Notes under the pieces: generated by a model
Seen by the model: only the letters and a program-made list of their open reading frames with translations
Database searches by the model: none
Told to the model about the DNA's origin: nothing
DNA from: an uncultured Microcaldota archaeon
GTDB lineage: Archaea; Micrarchaeota; Micrarchaeia; Anstonellales; Anstonellaceae
Direction: 5' to 3'
DNA: 17,129 nt
NCBI GenBank assembly: GCA_903923795.1
Contig: CAIXYX010000033.1
Span: 1 to 17,129 of the forward strand
Shown: positions 5,919-13,000 of the stretch, piece after piece
Position numbering within the stretch: position 1 is the stretch's first letter
Layout: each line of letters opens with the position of its first letter
Translations under genes and position numbers: made by a program

Positions 5919-6434
5919 ATGGACGAAACGATTCTCAAGATTGTAAAAGCCCGACTGAAACGCTGGGAGGGCCAGACTCTGGACAAAACAAAGCTCGATG
6001 CCCTGCGCGCCGAGATATACGACAAGACCAAGACAAACAAATTCGCGCCTTTCTCGAACATCAAGAAATGGGTGCACGAGGCGAGAAAAAGCATCGCCTC
6101 CGACGCGAAAGCGGCCGCGAAATCCGCCTCTTCCAAAAAACCGGCCCAGGCATCAAAATCAAAATCCCATTCCCATGCCTCGGCGCCCGTGCCGGCCCCG
6201 ATCCCGGCCGTGTCCCATGCCGTGCAGTCGAGCCTTGACGAGATAAAGGGCGAGATGGACCTCACCCCGCGCCAGGAAGTCTCGATGCCCAAAGCTCCCG
6301 TGGTTTTGGACAAAGTCTATCTGCAGTCCATCTCATTCGAAATCGCCGCCATGCGCTCGGCGATGGACCGAATCGGCAGACAGCTGGACAAATTGGAGAA
6401 GGAACTGAACCAGCATCGGCAGATGGCGGAATAA
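5919..6434 (+). CDS. Unrecognised basic protein with a disordered middle, 171 aa
   Basis: I do not recognise this protein. The N-terminal ~60 residues (DETILKIVKARLKRWEGQTL onward) are helical and basic and include the compact segment FAPFSNIKKWVHEARK. Residues ~62-125 are a low-complexity Ala/Ser/Lys/Pro stretch, probably disordered. The C-terminal ~45 residues look like a coiled coil (FEIAAMRSAMDRIGRQLDKL). Such a layout suits a nucleic-acid-associated or dimerising protein, but that is an inference. The ATG at 5919 is chosen because GGAGTGA (5908-5914) lies at ideal spacing. An ATG at 5901 and a GTG at 5868 are possible, but the GTG precedes the predicted transcription start. A T-rich tail follows the stop codon. 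Confidence 0.75.
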   Translation: MDETILKIVKARLKRWEGQTLDKTKLDALRAEIYDKTKTNKFAPFSNIKKWVHEARKSIASDAKAAAKSASSKKPAQASKSKSHSHASAPVPAPIPAVSHAVQSSLDEIKGEMDLTPRQEVSMPKAPVVLDKVYLQSISFEIAAMRSAMDRIGRQLDKLEKELNQHRQMAE

Positions 6435-6501
6435 ATCTACGTTATTTTTCATTTTCTATTTTCATCGTTCTGCTTTTGATTTTTCGATTTTGCTCATCTG
6501 C

Positions 6502-6750
6502 CTAATCATAGACTTCTTTTCTATGCCCCACGCGGGCGATGACAACCGTATCGCCGGAAATCAGATAAATCACCCGATATTTTCCGACGTGCAGGCGCCG
6601 TTTGTTCTTGAGCTCATTGGAGAGCGGTTCGCCTAAATGAGGATTTTGCTCCAGATGTCCAATTTTCTTGTATATCTGCTCTCGGATAGGTTTGTCGAGA
6701 GATTCGAGCTGCTGCAAGGCGCTCTCCAGAAACCGGACCTCATGCCCCAT
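6502..6750 (-). CDS. RelE/ParE-family toxin
   Basis: An 82-residue protein of typical RelE size. It has the helical N-terminal half (FLESALQQLESLDKPIREQI), the PHLGEPL turn, and the C-terminal strands KYRVIYLISGDTVVIARVGHRKEVYD, whose YRVIY and GHRKEVY are the family hallmarks. RelE proteins cut mRNA in the ribosome A site; some relatives inhibit gyrase instead, and which applies here cannot be told from sequence. The ATG at 6750 lies one base after the stop codon of the antitoxin gene, so the two are translationally coupled. The longer frame to 6846 would lie inside the antitoxin gene. The conserved R and Y residues are present and the toxin looks intact. Confidence 0.9.
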   Translation of the reverse strand: MGHEVRFLESALQQLESLDKPIREQIYKKIGHLEQNPHLGEPLSNELKNKRRLHVGKYRVIYLISGDTVVIARVGHRKEVYD

Positions 6751-6751
6751 G

Positions 6752-6970
6752 TCAAAGACCCAGTCGTTTGCCCGCTTCCTTGTAAGAAATGGTTTTACCT
6801 GCCTTGAATTCCTTCTCAGCTCTCTCCAGCGCACGCAAATCCTCAATCATCTCGGTGTCAGCCAGTTTTTGTTCGATGGCTCGTCTGGCAATTTCGCTCC
6901 AGCGGAATTCCGAATGCTCGCGCATGCGTGCATAAAGCGCCTCCGAGAGGCTTAAGGTGATGTTAGCCAT
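6752..6970 (-). CDS. Ribbon-helix-helix antitoxin
   Basis: A 72-residue protein. Its N-terminus NITLSLSEALYARMREHSEFRWSEIARRAIEQKL is a ribbon-helix-helix DNA-binding domain: one short strand, then two helices. The charged C-terminal part (EDLRALERAEKEFKAGK) is expected to wrap around and neutralise the RelE-like toxin encoded just downstream. The promoter region carries four alternating half-sites (6969-7001) that this protein, alone or with the toxin, probably binds to repress its own operon. A TATA-like stretch at 7001-7010 predicts transcription starting a few bases before the ATG at 6970. Confidence 0.88.
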   Translation of the reverse strand: MANITLSLSEALYARMREHSEFRWSEIARRAIEQKLADTEMIEDLRALERAEKEFKAGKTISYKEAGKRLGL

Positions 6971-7001
6971 GTGAAATCACATAAATTATGTGGAAGCACA
7001 T
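6969..7001. promoter_or_regulatory. Four-half-site operator of the toxin-antitoxin operon
   Basis: The half-sites ATGTG (6969-6973), CACAT (6978-6982), ATGTG (6988-6992) and CACAT (6997-7001) alternate in orientation at ~9-10-base steps, roughly one helical turn. Neighbouring pairs make the palindromes ATGTGA-AA-TCACAT and CACATAA-A-TTATGTG. The block lies between the TATA-like stretch and the antitoxin ATG, the usual site of antitoxin autorepression. Confidence 0.75.
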
Positions 7002-7194
7002 AAATATAAACTTGAGCCCTGGGGGTATTTGTAGCACAGCTTGTGCCACTTTTGCGTCCGTTTGATGTAGTTTCCCGCCAAAAAGTTCGGTCAAATCCTC
7101 CGGGCAAGCAGAATCAGGTTCGACGCCAAAATAATTTCTGAATCTGTTTCATCCCCAATTCCCAGGTAGGCTAAAAAGCATCGTCTCCGTCCGA

Positions 7195-8292
7195 ATGGCG
7201 ATGGGCGAATCTCTCATCGTGCGAATGGGCGGCCGGCGAATCGGGCTCGATGTCACCGGCGGGGAATTGGCCTACATCTCGCACGCTCACACAGACCACA
7301 CGCAGGCCTTAGGCGGCCCGCTGCCGATTTTCTGCTCCGACATAACCGCAGACATACTGGGCCTCGAGGAGAAAAAAGAGGGGATGGCAAACGCCGGAGA
7401 ATTAAAGGCGGAAACAAATGCAAACGAAATTAAACCAAAATCGAATTTTTCCCGCCATAAACGCAAATCTTTTTCCAGCATCGAGCCCCCAACAAAAGTC
7501 CAGCCATCGAAAATCCCCGTCCCCGAGGAATTCGAGCTGCACAATGCGGGGCACATGCTCGGCTCGACTCAAATTGTCGGTGCTTCAGAGCAATGGGGCC
7601 GCGTTGTCTACACCGGAGATTTCAAGACAAGGGCCGGCCTCACAGTGGAGGGCGCCCCCATCCTCTCGGCCGACACTCTCATAATCGAGTGCACCTACGG
7701 CGACCCGAGAGTCGTCTTCCCCCCGATAGACGGCGTGCTCGAGGGCATGGAGCGCTGGGCAAGGCAGAACCGCGACGCCATAAAATTATGGGGCGGCTAT
7801 TCGACGGGAAAAGCGCAGGAGCTCGTCAAATTCATCAACACCCGCCTCGACGACGTGCCCATAGTCTCGGGCAGGGCGGCCCAAGTCTGCGCGGCATACA
7901 ATCGCGCGGGCGCGAATCTCAAATGGCTCTCGCCAGAAACAGAAGAAGCTCAAGAGGTGATGCGCGGGCCTTTCCATGCCGTCCTGCCGCCCCAGAGCAT
8001 CACCCCCACCCTCGCCTCGCGCCTCTCGATAGTTCACACAAGAAAAGTCCTGCGAGCCATGGCGACCGGCTGGGCGCTGGTGCGTCACATCCCTGCCGAC
8101 ATCTCGTTCCCCCTCTCCGACCACGCGGATTTCGGCGAGATTTTGGGTTATGCGAAAGAGTCCGGCGCGAAGAACATCTTCATGGCGCATGGCGACAACG
8201 AAGCAGCGGCCCGCTCGCTGTGCGCGGCAGGAATCCCTGCAAAGCCTATTGACGAGATGGGCGCGCAGCAGCTGCTTTTGACGACCGAGTGA
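7195..8292 (+). CDS. YSH1-like metallo-beta-lactamase RNA-processing nuclease
   Basis: A 365-residue protein of the metallo-beta-lactamase/beta-CASP type, related to mRNA 3'-end processing factors (YSH1/CPSF73-like; archaeal annotation 'exonuclease of the beta-lactamase fold involved in RNA processing'). Metal-binding motifs are complete: HAHTDH (30-35), AGHMLGS (118-124), YTGDF (139-143), ECTYGD (165-170), SDHADF (308-313) and HGD (332-334). It lacks the KH domains of the larger archaeal CPSF homologues. A charged, low-complexity insert at ~58-108 splits the first half of the fold and is unusual. A TATA-like box at 7171-7178 predicts a leaderless start, which would suit the ATG at 7201 slightly better than the one at 7195. 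A relation to the ligase-associated DNA exonucleases cannot be excluded, but no ligase gene is adjacent. Confidence 0.88.
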   Translation: MAMGESLIVRMGGRRIGLDVTGGELAYISHAHTDHTQALGGPLPIFCSDITADILGLEEKKEGMANAGELKAETNANEIKPKSNFSRHKRKSFSSIEPPTKVQPSKIPVPEEFELHNAGHMLGSTQIVGASEQWGRVVYTGDFKTRAGLTVEGAPILSADTLIIECTYGDPRVVFPPIDGVLEGMERWARQNRDAIKLWGGYSTGKAQELVKFINTRLDDVPIVSGRAAQVCAAYNRAGANLKWLSPETEEAQEVMRGPFHAVLPPQSITPTLASRLSIVHTRKVLRAMATGWALVRHIPADISFPLSDHADFGEILGYAKESGAKNIFMAHGDNEAAARSLCAAGIPAKPIDEMGAQQLLLTTE

Positions 8293-8453
8293 TTTGGCGG
8301 CAGATTCAGCCTGAAATGAAAATGACAAAATAAGTCTATTTTTCCTCATATTTCACCAAATTCTGTCTTTTTCTCAAAAAATATGACAAACAGCATGCCA
8401 TCTGCATTAAATGCCCCAAGCCCGTTCCTCCAATAGCGTGGGGGGTGAATGGG

Positions 8454-8582
8454 ATGAAATGGCTGGAAAACCGGCTCAAGTCAAGCAGACTGGTCCCATT
8501 GCAGATCGTCGGAGAGGTGCTGTTCGGGAACCGGGGGGAATACTGGGAGCAGATGACCTATCGGCCCTGGATGGGGGAGTGA
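8454..8582 (+). CDS. Small tryptophan-rich protein, 42 aa
   Basis: I do not recognise this protein. It starts MKWLENRLKSSRLVPLQIVG and ends YRPWMGE, with three Trp, a helical-looking basic N-terminus and a GNRGEYWEQM segment. A G-rich tract GTGGGGGGTGA (8438-8448) precedes the ATG at ribosome-binding distance, and a TATA-like sequence near 8381 predicts a transcript that includes it. The amino-acid make-up is balanced and unlike the low-complexity sequence around it, which argues for real coding. Reading continues plausibly in the +1 frame after the UGA stop (see the next ORF), so the true product could be longer through a frameshift or a sequencing error. Confidence 0.5.
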   Translation: MKWLENRLKSSRLVPLQIVGEVLFGNRGEYWEQMTYRPWMGE

Positions 8583-8610
8583 GAATGCGCTGATATATCC
8601 AAAGACGCGG

Positions 8611-8733
8611 GTGCAGCGTGAAATGCAAAAGCTGCGAAAACCTGGCGCAAAGGAGACGAAAACGGACCGAAAAGAACGGGACGAAAAACGAATGAAACGA
8701 AAAAAGAAATGGAATGAAACGAAAAACGAATGA
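8611..8733 (+). CDS. Highly charged small ORF, possible continuation of the 42-aa ORF
   Basis: This frame, +1 relative to the 42-aa ORF, is open from 8557 to the TGA at 8731-8733. From just after the upstream stop it reads NALIYPKTRVQREMQKLRKP and then a Lys/Arg/Glu-rich tail. Possible independent starts are GTG at 8611 and ATG at 8623, neither with a clear ribosome-binding site. The first ~20 residues look like ordinary protein; the rest is built from the A/G-rich repeats. It could be the C-terminal part of the 42-aa protein reached by frameshift, a separate small protein, or not coding. Confidence 0.3.
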   Translation: MQREMQKLRKPGAKETKTDRKERDEKRMKRKKKWNETKNE

Positions 8734-8760
8734 AACGAAAAACGAAACGGAATGAAAAAC
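8691..8760 (+). repeat. Purine-rich short tandem repeats
   Basis: The 16-base unit AATGAAACGAAAAACG occurs twice in perfect tandem (8713-8728, 8729-8744). A one-mismatch copy is at 8691-8706 and a degenerate copy starts at 8751. The wider stretch 8640-8815 is nearly all A and G on the plus strand, built from GAAACGAAAA-like words. Confidence 0.7.
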
Positions 8761-8820
8761 GAAATGAAGCGAAACCAAAGAAGCGAAAACCAAAAATTCG
8801 GAAAAACCAAAAACAGGCTT

Positions 8821-8853
8821 GGCGGGGCCAAATCGCCCCGCCGGCCTTTTTTT
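8821..8853 (+). terminator. Hairpin plus T-run terminator, probably bidirectional
   Basis: GGCGGGGC (8821-8828) pairs perfectly with GCCCCGCC (8835-8842) around a 6-base loop. It is followed by GGCC and seven T on the plus strand, ending the small-protein unit. Read on the minus strand, the same hairpin is followed within seven bases by a T-run, so it can also end the transcript of the gene at 8879-9199. Archaeal terminators usually need only the T-run, so the strong hairpin is noteworthy. Confidence 0.7.
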
Positions 8854-8878
8854 CATTTTTTCAAAACACGGAAGAGGC

Positions 8879-9199
8879 CTAATTCTTCTTCTTGTTCGTG
8901 TTCGGGCACATCTTCACAAGCGATTCGTAGTGCGTGTCGGCGATGCCTGCCGCGAAGCTGCATTCCTGCCCCAGCTGGTCGAACACACGCATTATCATGC
9001 TCACCTTGCCCAGCGGCATCTCCTCGACGCGCTCGAGGCTGCGCACATACTCCAGCGGCGCGCGGATGAACGCCCCCTCGTTTTTTATCACAAGCCCCTT
9101 CTCGCACACATAGATAATGCCTGTCTGGTCTATGCCGTTGGCATAGAGCGGGAAGCTGCTCGTCACCATTCCATACACGCTGTCTTTCTGCTGTGCCAT
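8879..9199 (-). CDS. Small unrecognised protein, 106 aa, possibly PH-like
   Basis: A soluble 106-residue protein with no signal peptide. The middle alternates short hydrophobic strands and turns (GIIYVCEKGLVIKNEGAFIRAPLEYVRSL in two parts), then MIMRVFDQLGQECSFAAG and a final helix HYESLVKMC. This strand-rich order ending in one helix resembles a PH/GRAM-like fold, but that is only an impression from the pattern. The basic tail is NKKKN. The ATG at 9199 has a strong ribosome-binding site, AGAGGGTGAG, ending 4 bases upstream. Transcription probably starts from the AT-rich box near 9260-9270 shared with the divergent pilin-like gene. Confidence 0.75.
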   Translation of the reverse strand: MAQQKDSVYGMVTSSFPLYANGIDQTGIIYVCEKGLVIKNEGAFIRAPLEYVRSLERVEEMPLGKVSMIMRVFDQLGQECSFAAGIADTHYESLVKMCPNTNKKKN

Positions 9200-9258
9200 A
9201 ATCTCACCCTCTGCTGCTTAAGCCGTCTGTAAGTCCGATGGTATCCGCCTCGTGCTTG

Positions 9259-9271
9259 AGGTTTATAATCT
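9259..9271. promoter_or_regulatory. Shared TATA region between the 9199 gene and the pilin-like gene
   Basis: GGTTTATAATCTT is the only AT-rich box in the gap. On the plus strand it is centred ~27 bases before the ATG at 9293, predicting a leaderless mRNA. On the minus strand it would give a ~35-base leader that includes the strong ribosome-binding site of the 9199 gene. Confidence 0.5.
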
Positions 9272-9292
9272 TTCGGACAGTCAAGGGCCGAT

Positions 9293-9910
9293 ATGACACG
9301 AAATCACCTCGTCCAGAGCCTGTCCATGCGGGGCGCATCCGCAGCACGCGTGCCCCGAACATTTCGCGCGCAGGTGGCGGCCGAATACCTCGCAACATAC
9401 GGCTGGGCGCTCTTCGCCATGTTCGCGGTCATCGCCGTGCTCATCTCGTCCGGAATGCTCAGCCCGAGCCGATTCACCAACGAGACCTGCACATTCGCCC
9501 CCAACCTGCCCTGCCGGGGATTCTACGCCTCCAAGGACACTTCCACAACAAACGGCATAATAACGAGCCTCAACATCACAAACACCCAAGGGTTCCCCAT
9601 CTACATCGAGAGATGCTCATTCAGCCTCGCCAAGGGCGCGGTGAAGACATACAACGGGGATGCGCTGTGCGGCCAATACATCCCGCAGGGCGGCTCGGTA
9701 GTCTACAACATCCCGCTCACCTCGAATTACAATCTTGTGCCGAACGAATTGCGCACCGTAACCGTCAACCTCTCGTTCAGAAACTGCCAGGACGCGGTGG
9801 GCGCAACACAGGCCCAGCTCTCGAACGACTGCGAGAACGGCGCGAATGCCGACACCCGCTTCCCTCTACACAACACATCGGGCAGGCTGCTGGTGCAGGT
9901 TCGGGGATAG
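9293..9910 (+). CDS. Pilin-like protein with a class III signal peptide
   Basis: A 205-residue protein. After a basic leader, residues 25-57 read RAQVAAEYLATYGWALFAMF and then a hydrophobic stretch. This is the archaeal class III signal peptide pattern, with Q27 and E31 (pilin Glu5) conserved, normally cut just before the Gln by a prepilin peptidase; the processed protein would assemble through its hydrophobic helix or stay membrane-anchored. The rest is a secreted-looking, Asn/Thr/Ser-rich domain with several Cys (CTFAPNLPC, RCSF, LCGQ, NCQD, DCEN) and N-glycosylation sequons such as NET and NIT. No other pilus genes are nearby, so it is an orphan surface protein here. The ATG at 9293 is supported by a TATA box 27 bases upstream; the ATG at 9326 would give a shorter leader. 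Confidence 0.85.
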   Translation: MTRNHLVQSLSMRGASAARVPRTFRAQVAAEYLATYGWALFAMFAVIAVLISSGMLSPSRFTNETCTFAPNLPCRGFYASKDTSTTNGIITSLNITNTQGFPIYIERCSFSLAKGAVKTYNGDALCGQYIPQGGSVVYNIPLTSNYNLVPNELRTVTVNLSFRNCQDAVGATQAQLSNDCENGANADTRFPLHNTSGRLLVQVRG

Positions 9911-10018
9911 ACAAAAAAATATTTTTTTAAAATCCCCCTTCCAGTTGCCTTTTTTAACCTCACGGCGTCAATGTGGCGATAGGCGAATCAGACCAGGACG
10001 GTCGGCGGGCGAGAGTTC

Positions 10019-13000
10019 GTGTATTACATCAGTCACATAAAATTCCGGGGCTTCAAGTCGTTCAAATCCGCCGAGGCCAGCCTGCCGAACGGCTTCGTGG
10101 CATTGGCCGGCCCCAACGGCTCGGGCAAATCCAATGTCACCGACGCCATCCGCTTCATCTTCGGCGAATCCTCGCTCAAATCCTTGCGGGCGAAAAAAGT
10201 GGCCGAGCTCATCAACTTAAACAGCACAAAAGCCGAAGTCGTCATAACAATCGACGGCGACAAGCATTTCGAGATACGCCGCTCGATAAATGAGGAAGGC
10301 TCCACCCGCTACGAGCTCGACGGCCGCCACCTCACAAGGGACGCCACCCTCGAAGCATTGCGCACATACGGCCTCGAAGTGGGGCCGCACAACATCATCG
10401 CGCAAGGCCAGGTGCAGAACCTCGTCGAGCGCAACCCGAAAGACCGGCGCGCCATCATCGACCAGGCGGCCGGCATAGCCGAATTCGACGAGAAGAAGAA
10501 GGACGCAATGAGCCAATTGGCAAGAGTCGACACAAACATCTCCGAGGCAAAGGTCGTATTGGCCGAGCGGGGCGCGTTCCTCTCCGAGTTGGAGAAAGAG
10601 CGCGACGCCGCCCTCGCATACACCGAAGCCAAGACAACGCATGAGCGCGCCCGCGCCACATTAGTCTCGGCCGAATACAAGAAACTCGACTCCTATTTCA
10701 AAGAATTGCTCGACAAGCGCCAAACCCTCTCGGCCGAAATCACGCGCCTCGAATCCGAGCTCAAATCCATCACGGAGAAGAAATCCGAGCTCAACGCCCA
10801 GCGCGCCGCCCTCTCCGACAAAATCGGCAAATCCGGCGAGAGGGAAAAACTCCTCGCCTCATTGCAGGAAATCAAGCTCCAGCTGGCGTCATTGGCCACC
10901 CGCCTCGAGGAAAAGAAGTCCGAGGGCGAGCGGATAAGGGCGCGGATGACCGAATTGAGCGAAAGCAAGAAGCGCATGGAGGCGGCGGCAGCGCAGATGA
11001 AGTCAGACGCAGCCTCGCTCGACAAGAAGTTCGCAAAGGCTGCCGAGGAATTGGATGCGGCAAGAAAAGTCGCCGGCATCAATGAAGACGGCACCTCCAC
11101 CCATGCCGGCTCGAGCCTCGAGCAGCTCGAGACTGCGATGCAGAATTCTCTGGCCGAGAAATCCGCGGCAGAAGCCCATCTCACTCAGCTTGACGCGCTC
11201 ATCGAGAATTACTCCTCGCAGGCAAAGCGCGCCGCGGCGGAGGCAAAGGCAAACGGCGCGGTGCAGACAGAGGACGAGCGCATAACAAGATTCGCCGCCT
11301 CGATAAAAACTCTAAGCGCCGAATTGGAGAAACTCTTTGATGACGAGAAAAAGCTCAACAAATCCCTCCCCGATCTCGACCAGTCCCTTTTGCAGGCAAA
11401 AGAGAAGGTGGCAACTCTCCGCGGCTCGGCCTCTCCTGCCGCGACAAATCCCGCCCTCCTGCATGTCGCGAGCCTCAAAACCAGCATGCCCGGAATAAAG
11501 GGCGCAGTCGCCGAGCTCATCAATGTCGATGTGGAATACCGGGCGGCAGTGGAGGCGGCAGGCGGTGGCAGGCTCAATTACATCGTAGTGGACAGGCTCG
11601 ACACCGCATCTGAAATAATCGCCAAGCTCAAGGCCGCCAAGGCGGGAAGAGCCACATTCATTCCTCTTGATTCCGTCATACTCAACGAGCGCGCAGGCCC
11701 CGTGCCAGCCGGCGCATTGGGCCGCCTCATCGATTTTGTGCAATACTCCCCCGAGATAGACGCGGCCATGCGCTTCTGCTTCGAGGACACCATAGTTGTC
11801 AAGGATGTCGACACTGCCAAAAAAATCGGCGTGGGCCGCTCGCGCATGGTGACAATAGGCGGCGAGCTTCTCGAGCGCTCGGGCATAATTTCGGGCGGGC
11901 AGCTGCGCGGCAGCCTCATGTCAAGAGGAATGCTCGACAAGGCTGAAGGGGAAGTCGAGCGCATAAAGAGCGACCGCGACGCCATGTATTCCAAGCTCTA
12001 CTCTGTGCGCGAGGAGATGGCAAGGCTTCGCCGCGAGCGCGCCGAAGCCGAATTGAAATTGCAAGGTTTGCAGGCCGAGAGTGGCGGTGCAGGCAGAAAA
12101 GCAAAGGCCGAGGCAGCGCAGGCCGAATTCAAGAGATGGCAGGAGCAGCTCGAGAGCACAGCGGCGGAGAAAACATCCACTTCAAAAAAACTCTCCGAAC
12201 TCACCCGCTCGCACGCCGACATCTCCGCCCGCCTTGCAAATGCCAAATCTCTCGCCGAAGCCGAGCGGGCCGCCCGCGCCAAGCAATCCGGCGCAGCGCA
12301 GGAGCGATTCCGCGACGCGGTGGAGGCCCATTCATCTGCCGAGGGGCTTCTGCGCACAAAACGCCACGAATTGGAGATGGTGGAGGCGCAGCGCAAAGAG
12401 CTCACGCAAGGCTTGGAGGAGAGCCGAAAATTGCATTCACAGCTCTTTGAATTCATAGCAAAGACAGAAGAGGAGCAAAAGGCAGCGCAGGCACGGCACG
12501 ATGAGCAGGAGGCGCAGCTGCAGGCCGTGAGTGCCACCGTGAAGAAATTCTACGACCAGATGCAGGCCCTGCAAGTTCAGCTCGACGAGCTCGGCGCCAC
12601 GGGGGGCAAGCTCCAATTCTCGCTCGACTCATCGAACCGCTCGGCGCACGACAATGATGTCAAGCGCGCAGGCGCCGAGACAAAACTCATTGATTTGAAG
12701 GCCGAGTGGGAGAAATTCAAGGACACGCCTCTTCTTGAGGTCGGCCGCACAGAGGCCGAGGAGCTTGTGCGCGAATCTGAGCAGAAACTGTCCTCTCTTG
12801 GCAACGTGAACCAGAAAGCTCCCGAGATGTATGAGCTCAAGAAGAAGGAAATCGAGGACGTGCAGGGCCGTGTGTCAACACTTGAGAGCGAGCGCTCGGC
12901 AGTCTTGGGCCTCATGGAAGAAATCGAATCCAAAAAGCGCAATGTCTTCATGGAGGCCTTCACCCGCGTCAACACCCACTTCAAGCGCCTTTTCGGCATG

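Larger units (their letters stand above)
8293..8878. other. Interval with a small-protein unit and no large gene
   Basis: After the metallo-beta-lactamase gene come T-runs (8339-8345, 8371-8375) that could end its transcript, then a TATA-like sequence at ~8376-8386 and the micro-ORF at 8454. From ~8640 to 8815 the plus strand is almost pure A/G with short repeats. A hairpin terminator at 8821-8853 closes the unit. A 126-codon minus-strand frame across this stretch is Phe/Ser-rich low-complexity sequence made by the purine repeats and is not believed. Confidence 0.6.

Noticed and set aside
8476..8856. A 126-codon minus-strand frame resembling a Phe-rich membrane protein
   Set aside because: Its Phe/Ser pattern is simply the complement of the A/G-rich repeats, and it runs through the terminator hairpin.
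9238..9930. A 230-codon plus-strand frame overlapping the pilin-like gene
   Set aside because: It is an Arg/His/Pro-rich shadow in another frame; the overlapping frame at 9293 has a clear class III signal peptide and promoter spacing.
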